A stretch of DNA of 41,255 nt, taken from positions 1 through 41,255 of the forward strand of contig JBOGVS010000030.1 in NCBI GenBank assembly GCA_050692555.1. Reading direction: 5' to 3'. Source of the stretch: DAITPV01 sp050692555. Lineage in GTDB: Bacteria > Actinomycetota > UBA4738 > CALAEC01. A program made the translations under genes and the position numbers. The notes under the pieces are model-generated. The model saw nothing but the letters and a program-made list of their open reading frames with translations. It ran no database searches and had not been told where the DNA came from. Below are positions 15,769 through 25,597 of the stretch, one piece after another. Within the stretch, counting starts at the first letter, position 1. Each line of letters starts with the position of its first letter.

Positions 15769-15772
<4 letters not shown>
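15305..15772 (+). CDS. fhaB: FhaB: membrane-anchored FHA domain protein
   Basis: 155 residues. An N-terminal membrane helix (about 3-20, FVLMLLKIALLVLLYLFVW) is followed by a basic linker and one FHA domain (about 72-152) with IGRDPSCEIRL, SQVHAKI and GSTNGTYLN. FhaB (FipA in mycobacteria) recruits phosphorylated division or elongation proteins at the membrane. The GTG starts directly after the fhaA stop, and its own stop overlaps the pstP start, so these genes are coupled. Confidence 0.93.
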
Positions 15773-16883
<1,111 letters not shown>

Positions 16884-16887
<4 letters not shown>

Positions 16888-18221
16888 GCGCACTCCAACC
16901 GGCGGCCCTCGGACGGGCCCGGCGAAACCGCGAGCTGGTCCTCCTGATCATGGCGATCCTCATCGCAGTGGGGGCGTACGCCCTCGTGGGGCTGGGCCTC
17001 GACGAGGAGGTGCCGGCCGGGGTGGCCGGCTACGGGCTCATCCTCACCGGCGGCTATGTCTTCGCCCACCTGGTGGTCCGTCGGTTCGCCCCACAGGCAG
17101 ATCCGGTGTTCCTTCCCACCGCCGTGCTCCTGGCGGGCCTGGGGTTCGCCATCATCTACCGGCTGGAAGCCGACCTGGCGGCGGCACAGACCCTGTGGCT
17201 CCTGTTCGCCCTGGTCCTGTTCACCCTGACCCTGGTGGTGATCCGCGACCACAAGCAGCTGGACGCCTTCACCTACACGATCGGGCTGCTGGGGCTCGGC
17301 ATGCTGCTCCTGCCGCTGGTGCCGGTGATCGGACAGACCGTCCGAGGGGCGCGACTGTGGGTGGCCATCGGGCCGCTCCAGTTCCAGCCGGCGGAGATCG
17401 GCAAGGTCCTGATCGTGGTGTTCGTGGCCTCGTACCTCAACTCCCGGAAGGAGCTCCTGGCGGTGGCCACACGGCGGCTCGGGCCGATCGCCCTCCCCGA
17501 GCCCCGGCACCTGGCACCCCTGCTCCTGGCGTGGGCCATCTCCCTGGCCGTGCTGTTCTTCGAGAAGGATCTGGGCTCGTCGCTGCTGTTCTTCGGGGTG
17601 TTCGTGGTGATGCTGTGGGTGGCCACCGGGCGAGGCAGCTACCTGGTCCTGGGGGCCCTGCTGTTCGCGGTGGGGGCGTTCCTGGGATGGGCCACGTTCA
17701 GCCACGTCCAGGACCGGGTGGCGGTGTGGATGAACGCGCTCGACCCGAGGTTCATCCAGGACGAGGCTTTCCAGGTGGCCCAATCGCTGTTCGCCCTGGC
17801 CACGGGGGGGATCGCGGGGACCGGGCTGGGCCAGGGGAGGCCGCAGGACATCCCCGACGCCCACACCGACTTCGTGTTCTCCGCGGTCGGGGAGGAGCTG
17901 GGGCTCCTGGGGACCATGGCCGTCCTGCTCCTGTTCATCCTGGTGATCTTCCGAGGGTTCCGGGCGGCAGTGCGGTGCCCCGACGGGTTCGGCCAGCTGC
18001 TGGCCACCGGGCTGTCCACGATCCTGGCCCTCCAGACGTTCGTGATCATCGGGGGGGTCACCCGGCTGATCCCCCTGACCGGCATCACGCTGCCGTTCGT
18101 GTCCTACGGGGGGTCGTCGCTGGTGGCGAACTTCGTGCTGCTGGCGCTGCTGATCAGGGTGTCGGCGGCGGAGTCGGACGACGCCACCCAGTTCGTCCGG
18201 GCCGCCCGGGAGCGTCGCTGA
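16884..18221 (+). CDS. rodA: RodA/FtsW-type SEDS peptidoglycan glycosyltransferase
   Basis: 445 residues from a GTG overlapping the pstP stop. About twelve hydrophobic helices. SEDS hallmarks are present: GARLWVAIGPLQFQPAEIGK, FFEKDLGSSLLFFGVF, AHTDFVFSAVGEELG (catalytic-region Glu) and GITLPFVSYGGSSL. SEDS proteins polymerise lipid II outside the membrane together with a class B PBP, here the next gene. RodA rather than FtsW is favoured by the operon context. Stop and the pbpA start share one base (TGATG). Confidence 0.95.
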
Positions 18222-19690
18222 TGGACGGCCAGATCCGCAAGCTGGCCATGGGGTTCCTGCTGCTGTTTGGAGCGCTGGCGGTGAACCTCAACTACATCCA
18301 GGTGATCCGGGCCGACGACCTGGCCAACAACCCCGCGAACAAGCGCCTCCTGATCCAGGAGTACGACGTGGATCGCGGGGAGATCGTGGCCTCCGACCGC
18401 CAGACCGTCCTGGCCAGGAGCGACGCCACCGACGACGACCTCAAGTACCTCCGGGTGTATCCGGAAGGTGAGCTCTACGGCCACCTCACCGGGTTCTACT
18501 CGTTCATCTTCTCCCGAACCGAGCTTGAGCAGTCGTACAACGAATACCTGTCGGGCCGGGCCGACGAGCTCGTGCCCCAGCGACTGGTCGACGAGATCCT
18601 GGGGCGGGACCAGAAGGGCGCGAACCTGGTGACCACGTTGGACCCCGACCTCCAGCGGATCGCCGCCCAGGGCCTGGGCGACCGCGAGGGAGCGGTGGCC
18701 GCCATCAATCCCCAGACCGGCGAGGTCCTGGCCCTGGTGTCGAACCCCACGTACGACCCGAACCCGCTGTCGTCCCACGACCCCCGGCAGATCCGGAGGA
18801 CGTACCGGTCCCTGGACCCGGAGGCTCCCGATTCGCCCCTGGTCTCCCGAGCCACCGACACGTTCTTCCCGCCGGGCTCCACGTTCAAGGTGGTCACCGC
18901 GGCGGCCGCACTGGAGGACGGCATGAGCCCCGAGGACACCATCCCCAACCCTCCACAGCTCGACGTGCCCCAGACGGAGGAGGACCTGGAGAACTTCGGC
19001 GGGAGCCAGTGTCCGGGCGGCTCGGAGATCACCCTGGCCTCCGCGCTGCAGGTCTCCTGCAACGTGGCCTTCGCCGGCCTGGGCCTCGAGCTGGGAGCCG
19101 ACAAGCTCGTGGAGCAGGCCCACCGGTTCGGGTTCTCGGAGGACATCCCCTTCGACATCCCCTTCGTCGAGGGACAGATCCCCGATGTCCAGGCGTTCGA
19201 TGAAGATCTCCCGGCGGTGGCCCAGTCGGCCATCGGCCAGCGCGACGTGGCCACCAACGTCCTGCACATGGCCCTGGTTGCGGGGGCCATCGGCAACGAC
19301 GGCATCATGATGGTCCCCCGGCTGGTCTCCGAGATCCGGGACTCCAAGGGACGGGTGATCCGCCAGTTCGGCCCCCAGGAGTTCGGCCAGCCCCTCTCGC
19401 CGGAGAACGCCAACACCCTGAGCCAGATGATGGTGTCGGTGGTCGACGGGGGAACGGCCACCGCGGCCCAGATCTCGGGAGTGAGCGTGGCGGGGAAGAC
19501 CGGGACCGCGCAGACCGCCGAGGGCGAGCCCCCGCACGCCTGGTTCCTCTCGTTCGCCCCCGCGGAGGACCCCGAGATCGCCGTGGCGGTGGTGGTGCTG
19601 AACGGCGGAGACCTGGGGAGCGAGGCCACCGGTGGGGCCCTCTCCGCCCCCATCGCCAAGCAGGTCATGGAAGCGGCCCTCCTCGGGTAG
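18221..19690 (+). CDS. pbpA: PbpA: class B penicillin-binding protein (transpeptidase)
   Basis: 489 residues. A short cytoplasmic tail and membrane anchor (about 8-28) precede a pedestal domain and a transpeptidase domain with SxxK at S220-K223 (PPGSTFK), SxN at 279-281 (SCN) and KTG at 426-428 (AGKTGTAQT). It cross-links peptidoglycan in the envelope as partner of RodA. The pedestal is compact, as in mycobacterial PbpA. It starts inside the rodA stop and is followed 18 nt later by a kinase gene. Confidence 0.95.
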   Translation: MDGQIRKLAMGFLLLFGALAVNLNYIQVIRADDLANNPANKRLLIQEYDVDRGEIVASDRQTVLARSDATDDDLKYLRVYPEGELYGHLTGFYSFIFSRTELEQSYNEYLSGRADELVPQRLVDEILGRDQKGANLVTTLDPDLQRIAAQGLGDREGAVAAINPQTGEVLALVSNPTYDPNPLSSHDPRQIRRTYRSLDPEAPDSPLVSRATDTFFPPGSTFKVVTAAAALEDGMSPEDTIPNPPQLDVPQTEEDLENFGGSQCPGGSEITLASALQVSCNVAFAGLGLELGADKLVEQAHRFGFSEDIPFDIPFVEGQIPDVQAFDEDLPAVAQSAIGQRDVATNVLHMALVAGAIGNDGIMMVPRLVSEIRDSKGRVIRQFGPQEFGQPLSPENANTLSQMMVSVVDGGTATAAQISGVSVAGKTGTAQTAEGEPPHAWFLSFAPAEDPEIAVAVVVLNGGDLGSEATGGALSAPIAKQVMEAALLG

Positions 19691-19708
19691 AAACAGGCGG
19701 ACCGGGCA

Positions 19709-21220
19709 ATGGCCACGACCCGCATCCTGAACGGCCGCTACGAGATCGACGCTCCCGTGGGGACGGGGGGCATGGCCACCGTGTTCCGGGGGACCGACAC
19801 GGTGCTCGGACGGACCGTGGCGGTGAAGCTCCTGGCGGACCGGTTCGTCCGCGACGAACAGTTCGTGACCCGGTTCCGGCGGGAAGCTCAGGCTGCCGCA
19901 GGCTTGAACCACCCCAACGTGGTCTCGGTGTACGACACCGGAGACGACGGGGACGCTCACTACATCGTCATGGAGTACGTCGAGGGCCGGACGCTGGCCG
20001 ACGTGCTCCGGGACGAAGGAGCGGTCTCCCCCATCCAAGCGGTCGCCATCGTCGATCAGGTGACCCGCGCGCTCGAGGCCGCCCACGAGCAGGGACTGGT
20101 ACACCGTGACGTGAAGCCGGGCAACATCCTGCTCACCGACGGCGGAGCCGTGAAGGTCACGGACTTCGGCATCGCCCGGGCGGCGACCGACGAGACGCTC
20201 ACCCAGACGGGGATCATCTTGGGCACGGCTTCGTATCTGTCACCCGAACAGGCCCGGGGGCAGGCGGTGGACGCCCGCTCGGATATCTACTCCCTGGGGT
20301 GCGTGCTGTTCGAGATGCTCACCGGCCAAGTTCCGTTTACCGGGGATTCGGCGATGGCCGTCGCCTACCAGCACGTGAACGAGAACCCCGAGCCTCCCAG
20401 CAGGATGAGGGACGACGTCCCGGCTGAGCTCGACGAGATCGTGATGACCGCAATGGCCAAGGACCCCGGCCACCGGTACCCCACGGCCGGGGAGTTCAGG
20501 AAAGCCCTGCTGACCACGGCCGGCACCGATCCGATGGTCCTGGGGACGGCCGAGGCACGGGACACGGAACCCCTCCCCCGCCCCGGCCATGACACCGAGG
20601 TCATGCCCCCGGCGACCGACGAGCTCCGGCCCCCCGAGCGCCGGACCCCAGCTCCCCGGTGGTTGCTCCCCGTGCTCGGGATGGTGGGGGCCCTCGCGGT
20701 CGCGGGCATCCTCATCCTGTCGCTGGGAGACCCGGAACGGGCCGCCACGGATCCTCCGGCTACCGACGGTCCGTCCGCCATCCCCAGTGTGACTTCGGTC
20801 GGCGGCCTCACGCTCGACCAGACCATCCTGCTGCTCGACAGGTCCTTGAGCGACGGGCTGGAGGCGGGCGAGATCACCCAGGAGGTCGCGGACGACATCG
20901 CGCACCGGGCATCCGACGCCCTCGGGAAGCAGGAGCAGGCCGACGTGCAGGGGGCGGGTGACACGCTCGATGAGGCCATGGCCAAGGTCGACGAGGCCGT
21001 CACCAACGGGGACATCACCTCCATCGACCGGGGCCTGGCCATCAAGCAGGCCCTGGCCACCATGAAGGCCGCCATCGTGGCCGCAGCCCCCGCCCCTTCA
21101 CCCACACCTTCTCCGGACGATGACGAGCCCGAGGACGACGAAGAGGGAGGGCCCCCGGACACCCCTCCGGGGCAGGGCAAGGAAAAGGGAAAGGGCAAGG
21201 ACAAGGGAGACGACGACTGA
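19709..21220 (+). CDS. pknA: PknA-like transmembrane Ser/Thr protein kinase
   Basis: 503 residues. Hanks-type kinase domain (about 10-270): glycine loop GTGGMATVF, catalytic Lys40, catalytic Asp134 in HRDVKPGNIL, Mg-binding Asp152 in DFGIAR, and an activation loop with T residues (TDETLTQTG). A Pro-rich juxtamembrane region, one membrane helix (about 314-336) and an extracellular Thr/Pro and helical segment follow, ending in an acidic-then-Lys/Gly tail (KEKGKGKDKGDDD). It lacks PASTA repeats, so by position and architecture it is the PknA-type partner of the next gene. Unlike mycobacterial PknA, the outside part is long and carries this charged tail. Confidence 0.9.
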   Translation: MATTRILNGRYEIDAPVGTGGMATVFRGTDTVLGRTVAVKLLADRFVRDEQFVTRFRREAQAAAGLNHPNVVSVYDTGDDGDAHYIVMEYVEGRTLADVLRDEGAVSPIQAVAIVDQVTRALEAAHEQGLVHRDVKPGNILLTDGGAVKVTDFGIARAATDETLTQTGIILGTASYLSPEQARGQAVDARSDIYSLGCVLFEMLTGQVPFTGDSAMAVAYQHVNENPEPPSRMRDDVPAELDEIVMTAMAKDPGHRYPTAGEFRKALLTTAGTDPMVLGTAEARDTEPLPRPGHDTEVMPPATDELRPPERRTPAPRWLLPVLGMVGALAVAGILILSLGDPERAATDPPATDGPSAIPSVTSVGGLTLDQTILLLDRSLSDGLEAGEITQEVADDIAHRASDALGKQEQADVQGAGDTLDEAMAKVDEAVTNGDITSIDRGLAIKQALATMKAAIVAAAPAPSPTPSPDDDEPEDDEEGGPPDTPPGQGKEKGKGKDKGDDD

Positions 21221-21259
21221 AGGCGACCCGATAGAGTTGTCCGCGGTGAGAGGGGCTCC

Positions 21260-22963
21260 GTGAGCGATCAGCCGCGCAAGCGCGTCCTCGGCGACCGCTA
21301 CGAGATCGACGCGGTCCTGGGACAGGGCGGGATGGCCAAGGTCTTTCGAGGGAAGGACCGCGTCCTGAACCGTACGGTCGCGGTGAAGGTCCTGTCCCCC
21401 CAGTTCGCTGGGGACGGCCAGTTCGTCGCCCGGTTCCGGCGCGAGGCTCAGGCCGCCGCGGGTCTCAACCATCCCCACATCGTCTCGGTGTTCGACACCG
21501 GGGACCAGGGCGACGTCCACTACATCGTCATGGAGTACGTCCAGGGACGGACCCTCCGGGACGCCATCCGCGATGGGGGCCGCCTCCTGCCCGACCGCGC
21601 CGTCGAGGTAGCGGAATCCGTGGCCCGGGCCCTGGCCGCGGCTCACGAAGCCGGCCTGGTCCATCGCGACGTGAAGCCCGGCAACATCATGCTCACCCCG
21701 GAGGGCGAGGTGAAGGTGATGGACTTCGGCATCGCCCGGACCACCACCGGCGACACCCTCACCCAGACCGCCGCGGTCCTGGGGACCGCGTCCTACCTGT
21801 CCCCAGAGCAGGCCCAGGGACAGGCAGTGGACGCCCGCTCCGACATCTACTCGCTGGGCTGCGTGCTGTACGAGATGCTCACCGGCGCGGCCCCCTTCAC
21901 CGGCGACTCCCCCGTCTCCATCGCCTACAAGCACGTCAAGGAAGACCCGGTCCCACCCCGGCGCCTGAACCCCGACGTCACCCCGGACCTCGAGGCCGTG
22001 GTCATGAAGATGCTGGCCAAGAACCCGGCCAACCGGTACCAGACCGCGGACGAGCTCCGCGAGGACCTGAACCGCCTGGCCCAGGGTCGGCCCATCCTGG
22101 CCACCCCGGTCCTCGGCGGCGACGCCACCGAGGTGGTGACCCGTCAGGGAGATGGCACCGCGGTCCTGGACGAGGTTCCCCCCGACGAGCGGGGTCCTCG
22201 AAGCCGCCGGTGGCTGGTGTTCCTGGCCGTGCTGCTGGGCCTGGGCCTCCTGGCTCTGGCCGCCTACTTCCTGGTGCAGTCGCTCCTGGTACCCGAGGCG
22301 GAGCCCTTTGCGCTCCCCAACGTGGTGGGCCAGACGGAGGAGGAGGCCACGACGACCCTGGAGCGCCGGAACCTGGAGGTCAGGGTGGAAAGCCAATTCG
22401 ACGAGCAGGCTCCTCGAGACGAGGTGATCGCCCAGGACCCCGAGGCCGGAGCCCAGGTCGAGGAAGGGGACACGGTGACCCTCACGGTGTCCAGGGGCGT
22501 GCGGCCGGTTGGTGTGCCCAACTTGATCGGGGAGACCGAGGAGGCAGCCGCGGACATCCTGGCCCAGAACGACCTGGAAGTCGGCTCCGTGACCGAGGAG
22601 GAGAGCGAATCCCCCGAGGACACCGTGGTCGGCCAGGACCCCGCGGCCGGAGTGCGCGTTGAGCCGGGCAGCGAGGTGGACCTGGTGATCTCCTCGGGCC
22701 CCGCCACGGTCACCGTCCCCCGCGTGGTGTGCGAGGACCTCGACACCGCCCAGGATCGGATCGAGGGAGCCGGACTGGGGTTCGAGGTGGCCGGCTCGGA
22801 GTTCTCCGACGAGTGCGAGCCCGGCACCGTGGCCACCCAGGATCCCGCGGGCGGAGAGGAGGTCGAGGACGGGAGCACGGTGGTGGTCACCGAGTCGGAG
22901 GGACCGGAACCGACTCCCACCCCCACCATCACCCCCACCCCCACGATCACGGACGACGGCTGA
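21260..22963 (+). CDS. pknB: PknB: Ser/Thr protein kinase with three PASTA domains
   Basis: 567 residues from a GTG. Kinase domain (about 13-275) with GQGGMAKVF, Lys43, HRDVKPGNIM and DFGIAR, and activation-loop TTTGDTLTQT. Membrane helix about 317-340 (WLVFLAVLLGLGLLALAAYFLV). Three PASTA repeats follow: LPNVVGQTEEEA..., VPNLIGETEEAA... and VPRVVCEDLDTA..., each ending with a G.V...D.V.L-type strand; the third holds two Cys. A Pro/Thr tail closes the protein. PASTA domains sense muropeptides or lipid II and steer peptidoglycan synthesis. Mycobacterial PknB has four PASTA units; three is within the range seen elsewhere. Confidence 0.95.
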   Translation: MSDQPRKRVLGDRYEIDAVLGQGGMAKVFRGKDRVLNRTVAVKVLSPQFAGDGQFVARFRREAQAAAGLNHPHIVSVFDTGDQGDVHYIVMEYVQGRTLRDAIRDGGRLLPDRAVEVAESVARALAAAHEAGLVHRDVKPGNIMLTPEGEVKVMDFGIARTTTGDTLTQTAAVLGTASYLSPEQAQGQAVDARSDIYSLGCVLYEMLTGAAPFTGDSPVSIAYKHVKEDPVPPRRLNPDVTPDLEAVVMKMLAKNPANRYQTADELREDLNRLAQGRPILATPVLGGDATEVVTRQGDGTAVLDEVPPDERGPRSRRWLVFLAVLLGLGLLALAAYFLVQSLLVPEAEPFALPNVVGQTEEEATTTLERRNLEVRVESQFDEQAPRDEVIAQDPEAGAQVEEGDTVTLTVSRGVRPVGVPNLIGETEEAAADILAQNDLEVGSVTEEESESPEDTVVGQDPAAGVRVEPGSEVDLVISSGPATVTVPRVVCEDLDTAQDRIEGAGLGFEVAGSEFSDECEPGTVATQDPAGGEEVEDGSTVVVTESEGPEPTPTPTITPTPTITDDG

Positions 22964-22985
22964 CCGGCCCGTCACTCCCCCGCGA

Positions 22986-22991
22986 TACGAT
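22986..22991 (+). promoter_or_regulatory. -10 element (TACGAT) before the ThyX-like gene, probable leaderless start
   Basis: TACGAT ends 6 nt before GTG 22998, so the transcript is expected to start at the start codon. It lies just after the pknB stop and gives the ThyX-like gene its own promoter. Confidence 0.5.
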
Positions 22992-22997
22992 CCTGCC

Positions 22998-24602
22998 GTG
23001 AGCCTGGAGCTGGCCGAGGAGCGGTTCACCGACGAGGAGCGGGCCGTCCTGGCTCCCCACCTCACCAACCTCGAGGGGCCGGTATTCGCCCTGGTCAACC
23101 TCCCCGAGGTGACCAAGGGGGCGCTGTTCGCCCGGTACTCCCGCTCCCCCAAGTCCCTCCGGAGGCTGTTCCTCGACGAGTTCTCCGAGGGAGCGACGCC
23201 CAGCTCGGAGGGTGCGGCGGTGGGGATCGACCGCGCCGAGCAGCTGTACGAGCGGGTGTTCGTGGAGTACGGCGACGACTCCGTGGCTCAACTCGGCGGC
23301 GTGCACCTGGCCTGCGAGCAATCCTCCCAGCTCCTGGCCAAGGTCCTGGAGTGGGGCCGGCTCGCCGCGTACCTGGAGCAGTCGACCCGGTACGTCCCCT
23401 ACGACGACCGGCCGGGAGGACGGTGGCGATACGCCGTGCCCCCCGAGGTCGGGGAAGCCGGGCTGGCGGAACGGTACCGCGCGGTCCTGGATCGGGCCTT
23501 CGAGACCTACGCCCGGTGGCTCGAGCCAATGCAGGAGTTTTTCCGAGGCCTGTTCCCCCAGGACCCCTCGGACTCGGACTTCGTGTACCGCATGACGATC
23601 CGGGCCAAGGCCTGCGACGCGCTCCGGGGGCTGCTTCCCGCCGCCACCCGGTCCAACGTCGGCATCTACGCCACCGGCCAGGCGTACGAACAGCTCCTGC
23701 TGCGGATGGCGGCCCACCCCCTCGAGGAGGTCCGCCACTACGGCGACCTCATGCTCACGGAGCTTCGGAAGGTGATCCCCGCCTTCCTCCGGCGGGTGGA
23801 CGTGGCCGGCCGCGGAGTGGAATGGTCGAGCTACCTGCGGGCCACCCGGGAGAGGGGGGCGACCGTCGCCGGGGAGCTGCTACGCGGCCGGTCGCCGGAG
23901 GGCCGACCCGAGGTGATGCTCACGGAGTTCGACCCGGAGGGCGAGGTCAAGGTGGCGGCCGCGGCCCTGTACGCGGTGACCGACCTCCCCGACGACCGCC
24001 TCCTGGAGATGGCCCGGAGGATGTCCCCGGAGGAACGCGGCCGGGTGCTCGACGCCTACGTGGGGGATCGGACCAACCGGCGGCACAAGCCGGGCCGGGC
24101 CTTCGAGCGCACCTCCTACCGGTTCGACGTGCTGTGCGACTACGGAGCGTTCCGCGATCTCCAGCGACACAGGCTGCTGACGATCGAGTGGCAGGCGCTG
24201 GGGCCCAAGCACGGCTTCGACCGCCCCCCGGAGATCGACGAAGCGGGAGCCGGACCGGACTGGGATCGCACCATGCGAGAGTCGGCCGAGCTGTGGGACG
24301 CGCTGGCTTCGGCCGGGCTGGGAGAGGTGGCGCAGTACGCGGTGTCGATGGCTCATCGGATCCGTTTCGTGATGCATTTGAACGCCCGGGAAGCCATGCA
24401 CATGATCGAGCTCCGGACCACGCCGCAGGGCCACCCCGTGTACCGGCGAGTGTGCCAGGAGATGCACCGTCTGATCGCCGAGGAGGCCGGACACCGGGCC
24501 ATCGCGGAGTCCATGCGCTTCGCCGACCACTCCACGGTCGAGCTCGAACGGCTGGAGGCCGAACGCCGAACCGAGGCTCGGCGCCGGGCCATGGGGACAT
24601 GA
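22998..24602 (+). CDS. Two-domain ThyX-like protein (tandem thymidylate-synthase-complementing fold)
   Basis: 534 residues, about twice the size of ThyX. The N-terminal half (about 25-270) and C-terminal half (about 290-520) both resemble flavin-dependent thymidylate synthase. The ThyX signature RHRxxSxNxxSxRY is split. The first half reads EWGRLAAYLEQSTRYVPYD, keeping the E-Q-S-x-R-Y end but lacking RHR. The second half has LQRHRLLTIEWQALGP, keeping RHR but losing the rest. Both halves keep a late helix with Arg (MTIRAKACDALRGLLP; MHLNAREAMHMIELRTTP, the latter close to the ThyX R..RE..RLRT region). Classical ThyX makes dTMP from dUMP with FAD. Whether this pseudo-dimer does so is unknown. 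Confidence 0.75.
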   Translation: MSLELAEERFTDEERAVLAPHLTNLEGPVFALVNLPEVTKGALFARYSRSPKSLRRLFLDEFSEGATPSSEGAAVGIDRAEQLYERVFVEYGDDSVAQLGGVHLACEQSSQLLAKVLEWGRLAAYLEQSTRYVPYDDRPGGRWRYAVPPEVGEAGLAERYRAVLDRAFETYARWLEPMQEFFRGLFPQDPSDSDFVYRMTIRAKACDALRGLLPAATRSNVGIYATGQAYEQLLLRMAAHPLEEVRHYGDLMLTELRKVIPAFLRRVDVAGRGVEWSSYLRATRERGATVAGELLRGRSPEGRPEVMLTEFDPEGEVKVAAAALYAVTDLPDDRLLEMARRMSPEERGRVLDAYVGDRTNRRHKPGRAFERTSYRFDVLCDYGAFRDLQRHRLLTIEWQALGPKHGFDRPPEIDEAGAGPDWDRTMRESAELWDALASAGLGEVAQYAVSMAHRIRFVMHLNAREAMHMIELRTTPQGHPVYRRVCQEMHRLIAEEAGHRAIAESMRFADHSTVELERLEAERRTEARRRAMGT

Positions 24603-24757
24603 GCCGTCAGGCCGCGCTCCTTCTGGCCCTAGCCGCGCTGGCGGTGGCCGGAGCACTGATCTCCTTCGGAACGTGGATCATCCTCCGCCGGGGCGGCTCG
24701 TCGAACCGCAGCAAGGACGACACCGACTTGACTCCCCCTGCCCCGTCGTCTAAGTAG
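24599..24757 (+). CDS. Small single-helix membrane protein (52 aa)
   Basis: The ATG overlaps the stop of the ThyX-like gene (ATGA), and the product has a helix ALLLALAALAVAGALISFGTW followed by ILRRGGSSNRSKDD and a Pro/Ser tail. No family is recognised. The overlap and reading-frame quality support a coupled gene; expression is not proven. Confidence 0.55.
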   Translation: MSRQAALLLALAALAVAGALISFGTWIILRRGGSSNRSKDDTDLTPPAPSSK

Positions 24758-24787
24758 TGACCGACCCCCCGATCCTGGAGGAAACGG

Positions 24788-25528
24788 ATGAAACGATTCC
24801 TGTCCTCGCCATTCTTCCTGCTCGCCGGCCTGTGCTTCTTCCTGCCGTTCGTGACCATCTCCTGCTCAGCGGACCTCGGGCAGCAATTCGCGGAGGGATT
24901 CGCCGAGGGCTTCGGGGAAGCGTTCGGGGACGAGGCCGGGGCCCAGATCTCGGAGAACGACCTGGAGGAGACCTTCACCGGCATCGACATCGTCCTGGGT
25001 GAGACAGGAGAAGAGACCGATGCCCAGGAGAGCCCCACGCCGGGGCCCACGGCCACGGCGATCCCCGGGCTTGGCGGCCCGGACCAGACCACCGAAGCCT
25101 CCGACAACTCTCAGCTGTTCGCCATCATCGCCCTGGGCGCTGCCGCCGTGGGGATCTTCCTCAGCCTGCTCCCCGGCTTCGCGGGGCCGCTCCTGGCGAT
25201 GATCCTGGGGCTGGGCGGAGGGGTCTCACTGTTCCTGGTGAAGAGCGAGATCGACGGCACCATACCCTCCCAAGCCGAGCTCTTCGTGGACGTGAAGTAT
25301 GAGATCGGGTTCTGGCTGTCGCTGGGGCTATTCGTGGTCGCCGCCCTGACCGGGTTGATCAGGCTGCTGATGAGGGACCGGCCGGGGCTGGGGCCACCGG
25401 CCACGGCCCCGGGGTTCGGGCCGGCGGCCGGGCCGCCGCCGTCCCCACCGCCCACCACACCGCCGGGGGCCCCACCGCCCACCGCACCGCCGGCGGCACC
25501 GCCGCCCTCAACTCCCCCGCCGGGATAA
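24788..25528 (+). CDS. Membrane protein with proline-rich tail
   Basis: 246 residues with a strong ribosome site (GGAGG 7 nt before the ATG). A hydrophobic N-terminal segment (FFLLAGLCFFLPFVTISCS) is followed by an acidic, Phe/Gly-rich stretch (FAEGFAEGFGEAFGDEAG) and a Thr/Pro linker. Three more membrane helices follow (about 113-131, 136-153, 175-198), then a basic turn and a low-complexity tail of Pro, Ala, Thr and Gly (residues about 215-246). The Cys after the first segment resembles a lipobox position, but the motif is weak. No function is recognised. The tail would face the cytoplasm if the N-terminus is outside. Confidence 0.65.
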   Translation: MKRFLSSPFFLLAGLCFFLPFVTISCSADLGQQFAEGFAEGFGEAFGDEAGAQISENDLEETFTGIDIVLGETGEETDAQESPTPGPTATAIPGLGGPDQTTEASDNSQLFAIIALGAAAVGIFLSLLPGFAGPLLAMILGLGGGVSLFLVKSEIDGTIPSQAELFVDVKYEIGFWLSLGLFVVAALTGLIRLLMRDRPGLGPPATAPGFGPAAGPPPSPPPTTPPGAPPPTAPPAAPPPSTPPPG

Positions 25529-25549
25529 TGGGCGGTCGTCACAGACAGC

Positions 25550-25584
25550 GTCGAGGGGGACGGAGACCAATGTCCCCCCTCGAC
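25550..25584. terminator. Hairpin between convergent genes
   Basis: GTCGAGGGGGAC pairs with GTCCCCCCTCGAC (one C bulged) around a 10-base loop. It lies between the 24788 gene (plus) and fadD (minus), so it could end both transcripts. No U-run follows on either strand, as is usual in GC-rich actinobacteria. Confidence 0.55.
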
Positions 25585-25597
25585 AGGTGCCGCTCCC

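Noticed and set aside
18104..20104. Long open frame opposite pbpA and pknA (and similar ones at 21098-23152, 5623-7581, 27828-29771 and 31240-33192)
   Set aside because: They mirror strongly supported genes, contain His/Gly/Arg/Pro-rich nonsense without domains, and arise from third-position GC bias.
25430..25528. Repetitive GC-rich run considered as a repeat array
   Set aside because: It encodes the Pro-rich tail of the 24788 membrane protein; no spacer-repeat structure, so not CRISPR.
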